NCBI RefSeq assembly: GCF_000144645.1
Contig: NC_014377.1
Coordinates: forward strand, 372,001 to 436,000
DNA from: Thermosediminibacter oceani DSM 16646
Lineage (GTDB): Bacteria > Bacillota > Thermosediminibacteria > Thermosediminibacterales > Thermosediminibacteraceae
Length of the DNA: 64,000 bases
Direction of reading: 5' to 3'
Shown: in pieces, positions 9,002-17,993 of the stretch
Layout of the letters: every line of letters begins with the position of its first letter
How positions within the stretch are numbered: the stretch's first letter is position 1
Made by a program: the position numbers and the translations under genes
The notes under the pieces: model-generated
The model's database searches: none
Seen by the model: the letters and a program-made list of their open reading frames with translations, nothing else
What the model was told of the DNA's origin: nothing

Positions 9002-9877
9002 ATGGACAAAATCAAAGTTGCCGTAATAGGTCCGGGCAACATCGGTTCGGATTTGATGTACAAAATCCTGCGCAGCGAATACCTCTGTATGGAAATGATG
9101 GCTGGAATCGTGGAGTCCGAGGGAATCAAGAGGGCTCGCTCCCTGGGAATCCGCACCACTACCGAGGGAATAAAGCCCATACTGGAAGATGAAAGCATAA
9201 AAATAGTGTTTGATGCCACAGGAGCCAAACACCACCTGAAACACGCTCCCTTGCTGAAAGAAGCCGGTAAAATTGCCATCGACCTTACGCCGGCTGCGGT
9301 GGGGCCCTATGTGGTACCGCCGGTCAATCTCAAAGATTTACATGAGGAGCCAAACCTCAACATGGTAACCTGCGGTGGTCAGGCCACCGTGCCCATAGTT
9401 TACGCCATCAATCAGGTGGCCGGCGCCCGTTATGCGGAAATAGTGGCGTGCATAGCGAGCAAAAGCGCCGGGCAGGGCACGCGGCAGAACATTGACGAAT
9501 TTACCCAGACGACGGCAAAAGCCCTTTGTGCCATCGGCGGGGCCAAGAAGAGCAAGGCCATTATTATTCTAAATCCTGCCGACCCACCTATCATCATGAC
9601 CAACACTATATACGTGGATGTGGAAAACCCGGACGAAAAAGCCATACGCGAAGCCGTCGATAAAATGGTCAGGGCAGTCCAGAGCTATGTACCGGGTTAC
9701 CGGCTGCGAGTGCCGCCTATTCTGGAGGGAAATAAAGTAACTACCATCGTCGAAGTAGAAGGAGCGGGGGATTTCCTGCCCAAATACGCCGGCAACATGG
9801 ATATTATAACGTCGGCGGCGGTGGCGGTAGCCGAGAAACTGGCGGCCAGAATTATGGGGAAGGAGGCAGTGGCGTGA
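9002..9877 (+). CDS. mhpF: Acetaldehyde dehydrogenase (acylating)
   Basis: Converts acetaldehyde, CoA and NAD+ to acetyl-CoA. About 291 residues. The N-terminal Rossmann motif is [13 protein letters not shown] and the catalytic Cys lies in [16 protein letters not shown]. The C-terminal [24 protein letters not shown] is typical of DmpF/MhpF/BphJ. ATG at 9002 follows AAAGGGGG. It overlaps the aldolase gene by four bases. In known systems the two proteins form a complex that channels acetaldehyde. Confidence 0.93.
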   Translation: MDKIKVAVIGPGNIGSDLMYKILRSEYLCMEMMAGIVESEGIKRARSLGIRTTTEGIKPILEDESIKIVFDATGAKHHLKHAPLLKEAGKIAIDLTPAAVGPYVVPPVNLKDLHEEPNLNMVTCGGQATVPIVYAINQVAGARYAEIVACIASKSAGQGTRQNIDEFTQTTAKALCAIGGAKKSKAIIILNPADPPIIMTNTIYVDVENPDEKAIREAVDKMVRAVQSYVPGYRLRVPPILEGNKVTTIVEVEGAGDFLPKYAGNMDIITSAAVAVAEKLAARIMGKEAVA

Positions 9878-10893
9878 ACGGCACCAAATTCGTACACATA
9901 GTGGATACCACCCTTAGAGACGGGAGCCACGCTGTGGCCCACCAGTTCACCAGGGAGCAGATTAAGGCTATTGCCGGTGGGCTGGATGCGGCGGGCGTTG
10001 AATATATCGAGGTTTCCCACGGAGATGGCCTGGCGGGATCTTCTTATAACTACGGCTGGGCTGCTTTGAGCGATGAAGAGATGCTGAAGGCGGCGGCCGA
10101 AGTAATAAAGAAAGCCAAACTGACCGTTTTATTGCTTCCCGGCATAGGTACGCGGGAAGACTTGAAACTTGCCATTGAATGCGGCGCAAAGGCGGTAAGG
10201 GTAGCTACGCATGTGACCGAAGCGGATATCGCCGAACAGCACATCGGCATGGCTAAAAAGATGGGCCTGGAAGCCTTCGGATTTCTTATGATGGCCCACA
10301 CGGCGCCACCGGAAAAGGTGGTGGAGCAGGCGCTGCTTTTTGAAAGTTACGGGGCGGACTATATCTATATAGCCGACTCCGCCGGAGCAATGCTCCCCGA
10401 AGATGTAAAGGCCAGGGTAGGAGCTGTGGTAGAGAAAGTCAAGGTGCCTGTCGGGTTCCACGCGCACAATAATTTGACCCTGGCGACGGCCAATTGCCTG
10501 GCGGCCTTGGAGGCCGGCGCTACATTCCTGGATGGAGCCTGCCGGGGCTTAGGTGCCGGTGCAGGGAACGCCCAGACGGAAGCCCTGATAGGCGTGCTGG
10601 ATAAAGCCGGCTACCGGACGGGGGTCGATTTTTACAAGATCATGGACGTGGCCGAAGACGTAGTGGAGCCCATCATGCAGCGGCCGCAGGTAGTCCGCAA
10701 TGCGCCCCTCATGTTGGGGTATGCAGGGGTCTACTCCAGCTTTTTACTCCACACCTACCGGGCGGCCGAGAAGTTCGGCCTTGACCCCCGGGATATTCTG
10801 GTAGAACTGGGAAGGAAGGGGATGGTCGGAGGGCAGGAAGATATGATCGTCGACGTGGCTTACCAGTTGGCAAAACAGAGGGAGGGAAATTAA
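9874..10893 (+). CDS. mhpE: 4-hydroxy-2-oxovalerate aldolase
   Basis: Cleaves 4-hydroxy-2-oxovalerate to pyruvate and acetaldehyde. The 339-residue DmpG/MhpE-type TIM-barrel protein begins [19 protein letters not shown], containing the metal/catalytic Arg-Asp pair. It has [23 protein letters not shown] with the two metal-binding His residues. The GTG start overlaps the end of the dehydrogenase gene, and GGAAGGAGG lies upstream. The gene order hydratase, dehydrogenase, aldolase is that of aerobic meta-cleavage operons, although no ring-cleaving dioxygenase is seen in this window. Confidence 0.94.
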   Translation: MNGTKFVHIVDTTLRDGSHAVAHQFTREQIKAIAGGLDAAGVEYIEVSHGDGLAGSSYNYGWAALSDEEMLKAAAEVIKKAKLTVLLLPGIGTREDLKLAIECGAKAVRVATHVTEADIAEQHIGMAKKMGLEAFGFLMMAHTAPPEKVVEQALLFESYGADYIYIADSAGAMLPEDVKARVGAVVEKVKVPVGFHAHNNLTLATANCLAALEAGATFLDGACRGLGAGAGNAQTEALIGVLDKAGYRTGVDFYKIMDVAEDVVEPIMQRPQVVRNAPLMLGYAGVYSSFLLHTYRAAEKFGLDPRDILVELGRKGMVGGQEDMIVDVAYQLAKQREGN

Positions 10894-10895
10894 AA

Positions 10896-11510
10896 GTGAA
10901 GCTCGTCAACCTGCTCGCGGTGGTGGATGAGGAAAAGTGCCGGGGCTGTAAGACCTGTGAAAAGGTCTGCCCGGTGCTGGCCATCAAAATGGTGGACCGA
11001 AAGGCCAAAGTTGATGAGGAAAAGTGCCGGGGTTGTGCGGCCTGCGAGCAGCGGTGCCCCTTTTACGCCATTTCCATGGCAAAGCGCGAACAGCCGGTTG
11101 CCGTAGGCGTAGATGTAAGCGGTGTGGATTACTCAAGGGTAGAAGAGCTGTGCCGCAGAGCCAAACTTCACCCGGAACAGATCGTATGCTATTGCACCGC
11201 TACCAGGGCGGAAGAGGTGGCGGCTGCCGTCTTGCAGGGCGCGCGTTCCCCCGAGGACGTGTCTTTGGTGACGGGAGCCCGTACCGGGTGCAAAGTGGAA
11301 TGCATCCAGCCTATTTTGCGCCTGTTGGAGACCGCCGGCATCAAACCGGAACCGCCAAAAGGAGGCTGGCAGTGGTACGGCCGTACTCCCACTGTGTGGG
11401 AAGTGCCGAATGAGGTGAAAAAGAAGTATGCCAGCCGGGGCTTCTATTTCGATGAGGATATAAAACTGCTGGACGGGGTGGCAGCAGCACCCCTGCAAGG
11501 AGAGGAGTGA
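10896..11510 (+). CDS. Ferredoxin with two 4Fe-4S motifs and a BFD-like domain
   Basis: Electron-transfer protein of 204 residues. Residues about 10-60 carry two CxxCxxCxxxCP clusters (CRGCKTCEKVCP and CRGCAACEQRCP). A second module has CYCTATRAEEVAAAVLQGA then GARTGCKVEC, the CxC and CxxxC arrangement of BFD-like [2Fe-2S] domains. The C-terminal 70 residues (GGWQWYGRTPTVWEVPNEV) are not recognised. GTG start two bases after the aldolase stop. It probably supplies or removes electrons for a redox step in this cluster; the partner is unknown. Confidence 0.8.
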   Translation: MKLVNLLAVVDEEKCRGCKTCEKVCPVLAIKMVDRKAKVDEEKCRGCAACEQRCPFYAISMAKREQPVAVGVDVSGVDYSRVEELCRRAKLHPEQIVCYCTATRAEEVAAAVLQGARSPEDVSLVTGARTGCKVECIQPILRLLETAGIKPEPPKGGWQWYGRTPTVWEVPNEVKKKYASRGFYFDEDIKLLDGVAAAPLQGEE

Positions 11511-11513
11511 TTC

Positions 11514-12962
11514 ATGATGCGTCCTCCAATTCCTCCCATACCTCCGCGCAAATCCCAGTACGGCATTGATCCGTCACTGGTGAAGAAGCGGGTTTCCGAA
11601 TTGCCGGGGATGACCTCGGTATTGCTCAAGGACCTTTTCCCGGACCTGCCGGAGGTCATTTACCCCGGTGAACGGGGTATTGCCGCAGTGCGCAGAGCCA
11701 CCGAAGAAGCGTTAAAAAAAGTCGATATGAGCATGATCAAGCCGGAGCATTCGGTCAACATCCTGGCTTCGCATCACGGCTTTACTTTACTGGGCGGTGA
11801 GCCCTATGCCGAGATGCTAAAGACTTTGAAGGATGTCATCCAGGCCCGGACGGGCTGTAAGGACATCCGCCTGCGGGCTGGTGTGGGCTTGCGCTTCCGG
11901 GAGACGGAGGAATACATCAAGCGCTACGGCCTGGATAAGCACTTCGAGGGGAAGGCCATAGGCGTTGCTCCCATTGACGAAGGCATACCCATAGAGACGG
12001 AAATAGGCACTTTATACGGCATTAAGAAGGTATACGACGCAGACTGGATTGTCCATGCTCATAACTCCGACGTGCGCGAAGTCCATTTCCACCGGCAGGT
12101 CGACCGGGCAGTAAAGCCTTTCGGCATGTCCTATGCCCGAATAGAGACCAGGTCCACCTATCACCAGAACCTGGGACCCCGGGCGGCCAATTTTACGGCC
12201 AGAGCTATCTTCGATTCTCCCTTTGTGCAGAGCAAATTCGCCTTTGCCTCTTTCCTGTCGGTGGCCCCGAACGGAATCGTTGGAGTGGACGCGGATAACG
12301 ACCTTTACGCTTTAAACGACCGCATTACGGTGCTCGGGTGCCGCTACTATGGCAAAATGATGACCCTTTTTGGCGAGATAGATGAGTGCATCGCTGCACT
12401 GGACTTCCCCTGCCCGGTGGTATACGTATTCGCGGCCGGAGTTATTTATGCTAACTTTGCCGGAGCAAACACCGACCTTTACGATCTCGACATGCCCCTG
12501 CCGGCTTATACCTGGTATACGGAAGCCTTTTACGGCAAAAACGGTAAGCCGCTCTTAAAGGAGATTCCACCGCTCAATCCGGCTATAAAGATGTGCGTCC
12601 ACAACTACGCCTGGACGGGATACCCGAGCGCTTTCTTCAGCGAGCACATTCCTACGGTGGTTGTCGGCTATGAGCAGGCTGACCTCTTCAACCGTGACCC
12701 GCAGAATCTCAACTATATGAAGCATGCAGTGGTGGCCGAGACCACGGAGGCAGCCATGGAATTCGCCTACAGGGTGACCGGTACCCGCAAGGTCTTGATT
12801 TTCGACGGGGCTGTCGGCGGGATAAACTTGAGCGAACCGCTGGCAGAATTCCTCCTCAAGAAAGCTCCGGAAGTAAACGAACGGGTGGAAAGCGAATTGC
12901 TGCCAAAATGGCTGCGCCAGCGGGGCGTGGATTTGTTGGAACTCAAAAAATGTGCCGGTTAG
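11514..12962 (+). CDS. Distant LarA/DUF2088 (lactate racemase superfamily)-like protein
   Basis: A 482-residue protein of uncertain function. Its order of motifs resembles LarA-like (DUF2088) proteins: an N-terminal IKPEHSVNILASHHGF (compare the IKPG..VAI..GSRG segment of that family), then GIPIETEIGTLYGIKKVYDADWIVHAHNSDVRE (compare GxPVxxxxxAxxADxIVxxNRxKPHTDFRG), followed by a Lys in RAVKPFGM where LarA carries the nickel-pincer-bound Lys. It ends with VLIFDGAVGGINLSEPL. The identification is by eye and needs a profile search. The larE-larB-larC maturation genes lie 5 kb downstream, which supports a nickel-pincer enzyme acting on a hydroxy or oxo acid of this pathway. Confidence 0.5.
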   Translation: MMRPPIPPIPPRKSQYGIDPSLVKKRVSELPGMTSVLLKDLFPDLPEVIYPGERGIAAVRRATEEALKKVDMSMIKPEHSVNILASHHGFTLLGGEPYAEMLKTLKDVIQARTGCKDIRLRAGVGLRFRETEEYIKRYGLDKHFEGKAIGVAPIDEGIPIETEIGTLYGIKKVYDADWIVHAHNSDVREVHFHRQVDRAVKPFGMSYARIETRSTYHQNLGPRAANFTARAIFDSPFVQSKFAFASFLSVAPNGIVGVDADNDLYALNDRITVLGCRYYGKMMTLFGEIDECIAALDFPCPVVYVFAAGVIYANFAGANTDLYDLDMPLPAYTWYTEAFYGKNGKPLLKEIPPLNPAIKMCVHNYAWTGYPSAFFSEHIPTVVVGYEQADLFNRDPQNLNYMKHAVVAETTEAAMEFAYRVTGTRKVLIFDGAVGGINLSEPLAEFLLKKAPEVNERVESELLPKWLRQRGVDLLELKKCAG

Positions 12963-12972
12963 AGAAGGCATA

Positions 12973-13000
12973 GCCCCTCCGGTTTAGTCCCCGGAGGGGC
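12973..13000 (+). other. Intergenic hairpin without T-run
   Basis: A perfect ten-base GCCCCTCCGG/CCGGAGGGGC stem with an eight-base loop lies between the LarA-like gene and the transporter gene. No poly-T follows, so it is more likely an mRNA stability or processing element that sets different levels of upstream and downstream genes than a strong terminator. Confidence 0.5.
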
Positions 13001-13032
13001 ACCTGACGAATAAGGATAGGGGGAAACGTAAA

Positions 13033-14283
13033 TTGTCTGTGGTAATTAAGACGTCTTTGAAAAACGAACCCGTATGGGAAAAAGGTCCGGGATTTCAGGA
13101 AGGTCTGAGGGATCTTCGAAGCAAATTAAACGCCAATACCTTCACTGCTGGCGTTGTGGCCGCCATCTTTGGCTGTACAGGCCCGGCGCTTATTGTAATG
13201 AATGCTGCCCAGAACGGGAAACTGACGGATGCTCAAACGATTTCCTGGTTGTTCTCGGTTTATTTCTTCGGAGGACTTATAAGTATTATTTTGGGTTTTT
13301 ATTATAAGATGCCGATAAATGGAGCTTATTCGATCCCGGGTGCGGTTATGCTTGCTTCGGCTTTGCCCCTGTTTTCATTCAATGAGGCCGTAGGCGCTTA
13401 TTTTATAGCAGGAGTGCTGGTTTTACTCTTGGGATTTTCGGGCTTGATAGGAAGGGTGATGCGCTGGATACCGCTTCCCATCGTTATGGCTATGATTGCC
13501 GGCGCTATGTTCAGGTTCGGGCTTGAGATCGTTACTTCCGCCCAAAAAGCTCCGGTAATCGCCGGTGCTGCCTTGGCGGCTTATTTTATCGGTTACAGGC
13601 TCAACAAAAAAATATCGCCTATTTTGTGGTCTTTAATCGTGGGGGTTGTTGCAGCCTTATTGACCGGAGGTTTTGAGTTTGAAAATATCAAAATAGCCTG
13701 GATAATGCCACGGATTTTTGCGCCAACTTTTTCGATGGGGGCTTTCTTTGGCATCGCCATTCCTTTGGCTGTACTGGTCATCGGTGCGGAGAACGCCCAG
13801 GCTTATGGGGTGCTGACGGCCCAGGGATATAAGGCTCCCATAAACGCAATGACGGTGATAAGTGGCATAGGAGGTATAGTAACTTCATTTTTTGGAGGTC
13901 ACAATGCCAACATCGCTGGCCCTATGACCGCCATCTGCAGCTCAGAAGAAGCGGGACCCGATAAATCGGGACGTTATGCCGCCACCATTGTGAACGGTAT
14001 TCTTTTTGGATCCTTCGGTCTTTTTGCCAGCGCAGCCGTGCCTTTTGTAAAAGCTTTACCGTCGAATCTTGTCAGCATGCTGGCCGGTCTTGCCATGATA
14101 GGGGTGCTGATAAGCGCTTTCGAACAGGCATTTGCCGCCAGGAAGTTCAAATTTGGGGCGTTTTTCGCGCTGATTATCGCCATGTCTGGTTTAACACTGT
14201 TTAAAATTAGTGCTCCTTTCTGGTCATTGGTAGGGGGTGTGTTGGCTTCGCTCATAATGGAACCGGATGACTTCGAGCGCTAA
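13033..14283 (+). CDS. BenE-type benzoate/H+ symporter family transporter
   Basis: Inner-membrane transporter of 416 residues with about 11-12 hydrophobic segments. Features of the BenE family are the early GCTGPALIVMNAA segment, GAYSIPGAVMLAS, GAENAQAYGVLTAQGYKAPIN and FGGHNANIAGPMTAICSSEEAGPDKSGRYAATI. Characterised members import benzoate with protons. TTG start at 13033 after GGGGGAAA. Placed between catabolic and oxidoreductase genes, it probably imports the substrate of the pathway. Confidence 0.82.
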   Translation: MSVVIKTSLKNEPVWEKGPGFQEGLRDLRSKLNANTFTAGVVAAIFGCTGPALIVMNAAQNGKLTDAQTISWLFSVYFFGGLISIILGFYYKMPINGAYSIPGAVMLASALPLFSFNEAVGAYFIAGVLVLLLGFSGLIGRVMRWIPLPIVMAMIAGAMFRFGLEIVTSAQKAPVIAGAALAAYFIGYRLNKKISPILWSLIVGVVAALLTGGFEFENIKIAWIMPRIFAPTFSMGAFFGIAIPLAVLVIGAENAQAYGVLTAQGYKAPINAMTVISGIGGIVTSFFGGHNANIAGPMTAICSSEEAGPDKSGRYAATIVNGILFGSFGLFASAAVPFVKALPSNLVSMLAGLAMIGVLISAFEQAFAARKFKFGAFFALIIAMSGLTLFKISAPFWSLVGGVLASLIMEPDDFER

Positions 14284-14329
14284 GTTGGGTTTTTCGATCC
14301 AATGAATTAATTTTTGGAGGTGTTCCGGT

Positions 14330-14794
14330 GTGTCTAAGATGTTAATGGTGGACCCCTCTTTATGTACCGGATGTCACCGCTGTGAAATGTGGTGCTCCTT
14401 TACCAAGTACGGCGAAATCAACCCTTCCCGCAGCCACATATATGTAATACGACGGGAGCCGGCGGTAGATGTGCCGGTAGTGTGCATACAGTGTGGTTTA
14501 TGTATAAATGCCTGCCCTATAGGGGCTCTCAAGCGGGATAGAATTTCTGATGCGGTGGTGGTGGACCCGGATCTCTGTGCGGGCTGCGGCATCTGCGTCC
14601 GGGTGTGCCCTTATGGAGTACTGAGGATAGACGATGAAACCGGAATGGCAGCTAAATGCGATTTGTGCGGTGGTTCGCCATCATGCGCCGGCCACTGCCC
14701 GCATGGTGCTATCAGGTACGAAGATGTAGACAAAGCTGCGGCCAGGCGCCGGGAGCTCTGGGCTAGGGCCCATGCGGTTAAAATCAGGGACTAA
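14330..14794 (+). CDS. Polyferredoxin-like Fe-S subunit (AOR partner)
   Basis: A 154-residue iron-sulfur protein with four Cys-rich motifs: CTGCHRCEMWCSF, CIQCGLCINACP, CAGCGICVRVCP and CDLCGGSPSCAGHCP. This is the HycB/DmsB/YdhY-like pattern with four cubane sites. GTG start at 14330 after GGAGGTG. It lies 19 bases upstream of the aldehyde ferredoxin oxidoreductase gene, the usual arrangement for a dedicated electron-transfer subunit. Confidence 0.88.
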   Translation: MSKMLMVDPSLCTGCHRCEMWCSFTKYGEINPSRSHIYVIRREPAVDVPVVCIQCGLCINACPIGALKRDRISDAVVVDPDLCAGCGICVRVCPYGVLRIDDETGMAAKCDLCGGSPSCAGHCPHGAIRYEDVDKAAARRRELWARAHAVKIRD

Positions 14795-14813
14795 ATGGGG
14801 AGGTGACTGATTC

Positions 14814-16700
14814 ATGTGGTACGGGTTTGCAGGTAAGCTTTTGCGGGTGAATCTGACAAACGGTGAAGTTAAAACAGAGGAACTGGATAGAGATGAGCTG
14901 CGCAAGTACATGGGCTGTACAGGCTTTGCAGCCAAAATACTCTATCAGGAAATGCCCGGTGGCACCGACCCGCTGGCTCCTGAGGCTAAAGTTGTAGTAG
15001 CCACGGGGCCCGTAACCGGCACTCTTTGTCCGAGCGGTGGAAGTTACGAAGTCTGTTACAAGTCGCCCTTGACCGGTACGTGGAATCAGGCGCGGTCTGG
15101 TGGGGCTTTTGGCCCCAAGCTAAAGTATGCAGGGTTTGATTTTGTCGTCCTCGAAGGGAAAGCGGCAGAACCAGTTTACCTTTACATAAACGACGGCCAT
15201 GCAGAAATTAAATCTGCCAAGCACCTCTGGGGCCTCACGGTTGAAGAGACTACGGATGCTCTGATTCGGGAACTCGACGATCCGGAAATCTCTATCGCCG
15301 CTATAGGTCCTGCGGGAGAAAAGGGGGTTCTCTATGCCGCTTTGATCAACGATAGGGGACGGGCTGCGGGTCGCGGCGGCATCGGGGCTGTATTTGGGAG
15401 CAAAAACCTGAAAGCTGTTGCGGTAAAGGGCCGTGGCGGAATTAAGGTGTCGCGCCCGAAACAATTCGCTGAGGCCGTTGAGAAAGCAGAGCAGTGGCTG
15501 GAAAATTATCCCTTCGCCTCAATTCCCGCTTTTGGCACGGTCGGCCTGGTATCTCTGCTCAATAGCTTGGGAATGCTTCCGACCAAAAACTTTCAAACCG
15601 CTCATTTTGAAGGGGCTGACAGGATTTCCGGGGAATATCTCAACCGAAAGTATCAGATAAAACGGCGGGCATGTTATGGCTGTACTTTTGCATGCGGCCG
15701 ATATACCTCTGTCAACAGCGGAAAGTTTGCCACTCCTCCCATGGAGGGCCCGGAATACGAAACAGTGAACATGTTCGGAGCTAATTGCGGCGTGGATGAT
15801 CTGGAGACGGTTATCAAAGCCAACTACTTATGCAATGCGTACGGGTTGGATACGATCAGTACAGGAATGAGCATCGGTTTTGCAATGGAGTGCTATGAAA
15901 AGGGCTTATTGACCGACAAAGATACAGAAGGGATGCCTTTGCGGTGGGGCGATGGTGAGGTAGTGGTAAAACTGGTGGAAAAAATCGCCCACCGGGAGGG
16001 GATTGGTGAATTTCTGGCCCAAGGTGTGAAACGGATGGCCGAGCAACTCGGTCCGGAGGCCGAAGAATTAGCCGTGCATGTGAAAGGCCTTGAAGCACCG
16101 GCTCATGAGCCTCGCTCCGAATCTAAAGTGCTGGCCATCCAGTATGCGGTTTCCCCGAGAGGAGCTTGTCACATGCATCCCAATTGGGCCAGCACGTGGG
16201 ATTTCGGCCAGCTTGACGGTGGTATGAAAGATTTTGGCTTGCCGTGGCCTCCGGCCGGTATACCCGAAGAAACTTCCCAGAAAGGTATGGTTTATCGTTA
16301 TGTAGCTCTGCAGGGTGAGATCAGCGAAATTTTAGGAGCATGCATTTTCTATTCATGGGGGACCGAGGGCAGTTGCATTACGCCGCAGCTTTACGCTGAA
16401 ATTGTCAGTGCGCTTACGGGGTGGGACGTGACTGCCGAAGAATTGTTATTGGCAGCGGAACGTTCCTGGAACCTAAAGCGCTGCTTCAATGCCCGTGAAG
16501 GTTTCACGCGGAAGGATGACAGGTTGCCCAAGCGTTTCTCACAGGCTATTCCTGATGGCCCTTCGGCGGGAGCCAGGGTGGATAATCTGGATGTGATGTT
16601 GGATGCATATTACGAGGCCATGGGTTGGGACAAAGACACCGGCCTTCCAACTCCCGAAAAGTTAAAGGAATTGGGATTGGATTTTGCTATCGAGTCCTAA
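14814..16700 (+). CDS. aor: Aldehyde ferredoxin oxidoreductase (tungsten/molybdenum)
   Basis: Oxidises an aldehyde, or reduces an acid, with a bis-pyranopterin W/Mo centre and a [4Fe-4S] cluster. Length 628 residues, normal for AOR. It starts with the family hallmark GFAGKLLRVNLTNGEV. The pterin-binding N-domain includes GPVTGTLCPSGGSYEV and GRAAGRGGIGAVFGSKNLKAVAVKG. The cluster ligands are CYGCTFACGRYT and the later Cys of LCNAYGLDTISTG. ATG at 14814 follows GGGGAGGTGA. Acetaldehyde made by the aldolase is one possible substrate, but an aromatic aldehyde/acid is equally possible given the BenE-type transporter. Confidence 0.93.
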   Translation: MWYGFAGKLLRVNLTNGEVKTEELDRDELRKYMGCTGFAAKILYQEMPGGTDPLAPEAKVVVATGPVTGTLCPSGGSYEVCYKSPLTGTWNQARSGGAFGPKLKYAGFDFVVLEGKAAEPVYLYINDGHAEIKSAKHLWGLTVEETTDALIRELDDPEISIAAIGPAGEKGVLYAALINDRGRAAGRGGIGAVFGSKNLKAVAVKGRGGIKVSRPKQFAEAVEKAEQWLENYPFASIPAFGTVGLVSLLNSLGMLPTKNFQTAHFEGADRISGEYLNRKYQIKRRACYGCTFACGRYTSVNSGKFATPPMEGPEYETVNMFGANCGVDDLETVIKANYLCNAYGLDTISTGMSIGFAMECYEKGLLTDKDTEGMPLRWGDGEVVVKLVEKIAHREGIGEFLAQGVKRMAEQLGPEAEELAVHVKGLEAPAHEPRSESKVLAIQYAVSPRGACHMHPNWASTWDFGQLDGGMKDFGLPWPPAGIPEETSQKGMVYRYVALQGEISEILGACIFYSWGTEGSCITPQLYAEIVSALTGWDVTAEELLLAAERSWNLKRCFNAREGFTRKDDRLPKRFSQAIPDGPSAGARVDNLDVMLDAYYEAMGWDKDTGLPTPEKLKELGLDFAIES

Positions 16701-16764
16701 GGTGCGATTGGCGCGATATTTGTTGTTTCGGTGATTAAGAAGTGCTGTGGGGGCTCAGTGTCAA

Positions 16765-16995
16765 ATGAAGGTAAAAGTAAAATTGCTGGGCATACTATCA
16801 CTTCGCTGTCCGGCATTTAGCAGGTTTCAGTGCCTTGAGCTGGAAGAAAAAAAGACGGTGGGGGATTTGCGGGAATATTTGGGATTAACGGGAGAGGTTT
16901 GCTTTGTGTCCGTCAACGGAAAAGTGGTTGAGGAAGGACATGAGCTGGCAGAAGGAGATGAAGTTATATTCATCCCGGCAGCGAGCGGTGGATGA
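16765..16995 (+). CDS. MoaD/ThiS-like sulfur carrier protein
   Basis: A 76-residue beta-grasp protein that ends in the Gly-Gly tail (PAASGG) required for adenylation and thiocarboxylate formation. It begins KVKVKLLGILSL and has the GDLREYLGL, VSVNGK and LAEGDEVIFIPA segments of MoaD. ATG 16765 is chosen over an upstream GTG at 16747 because the shorter form matches MoaD length. Directly downstream of AOR, it probably supplies dithiolene sulfur for the pyranopterin cofactor. Confidence 0.82.
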   Translation: MKVKVKLLGILSLRCPAFSRFQCLELEEKKTVGDLREYLGLTGEVCFVSVNGKVVEEGHELAEGDEVIFIPAASGG

Positions 16996-17181
16996 TAAAG
17001 GACGGATGGAAATTATCGAGGCTGGGAGGGATACTGCGTGATGCCAGCAATATTTTTTTGTTTAAAAACTTCTTTACACCTCGCTAAGATTTTTGATTTA
17101 ATGAAAATGTCCCCAAAGAGAAAGGGAAAATTGATTTAAAAAGCGAATTAATAAATTAACAGTGGTAAGGGGGCCTGTTAC

Positions 17182-17967
17182 ATGGAGAAGACTTCTCAAA
17201 TAAGGTCGGTGGCCAAAGCCCTGAAAATCGTAGATGTCCTTGCGGAAGCGAAAGGAGAACTGGCTCTGGGGGAAATTGCCACCAAGCTGGGGCTGGCCAA
17301 AAGTACTGTCCACGGATTGCTGTCCACTTTGCGGGATTTTGGTTACGTGGAACAATCTGTCTTTACCGGGAAATACAAACTGGGTTTGCGCCTGTTTGAG
17401 CTAGGAAATATAGTCGCGCATGGTTGGGACGTGCACTCTGTAGCAGCCCCCTATATTCAGAGGTTGGTGGATGAGTTGGGGGAAACCGTCCACCTGGTTG
17501 TTTTAGACAAGGGAGAAGTGTTGTATATCGACAAGCGGGAAAGCCGCCACTCTTTGCGAATAGTTTCCCAGGTGGGTATGAGGTTGCCTGCCCACTGCAC
17601 CGGTGTGGGAAAGGTACTTCTGGCTTCACTGCCGCCGGACGAAGTCAGACGGATTGTTGCTGCTAAAGGCTTGCCGCGTTTCACCAAGAATACCATTACC
17701 GACCTTGAGACTCTAGAAAAAGAACTGGCCAGAGTGCGTGCCCAGGGATACGCTATAGATAATGAAGAGATTATGGATAGTCTTCGGTGTGTGGCTGCTC
17801 CTATCCGCGACCACAGCGGCAAGGTATGCGCTGCAATCAGTATTTCGGGCCCCGTTGCCCGGCTCGAAGGGGAAAAGCTTGCATTAGCTATAAAACAGGT
17901 AACCCGGACGGCGGCGGAGATATCCGCCGACCTGGGGTATCAGGCGGACAAGTCCATCCGGGTTTGA
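17182..17967 (+). CDS. IclR family transcriptional regulator
   Basis: DNA-binding regulator of 261 residues. The winged helix-turn-helix occupies residues about 5-65 (RSVAKALKIVDVLAEAKGELALGEIATKLGLAKSTVHGLLSTL). The IclR effector domain follows, with the typical LRIVSQVGMRLPAHCTGVGKVLLA and the C-terminal CAAISISGP. ATG 17182 after TAAGGGGG. IclR proteins usually control adjacent aromatic or acid catabolic operons, so the cluster at 6502-16995 is the expected target. The 186 bases before it hold no gene. Confidence 0.93.
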   Translation: MEKTSQIRSVAKALKIVDVLAEAKGELALGEIATKLGLAKSTVHGLLSTLRDFGYVEQSVFTGKYKLGLRLFELGNIVAHGWDVHSVAAPYIQRLVDELGETVHLVVLDKGEVLYIDKRESRHSLRIVSQVGMRLPAHCTGVGKVLLASLPPDEVRRIVAAKGLPRFTKNTITDLETLEKELARVRAQGYAIDNEEIMDSLRCVAAPIRDHSGKVCAAISISGPVARLEGEKLALAIKQVTRTAAEISADLGYQADKSIRV

Positions 17968-17993
17968 GAATATGTTAAGTGGGGGGTTGAATT

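Noticed and set aside
8542-9279. 245-residue minus-strand frame
   Set aside because: Antisense to the hydratase and acetaldehyde dehydrogenase genes, which match known families.
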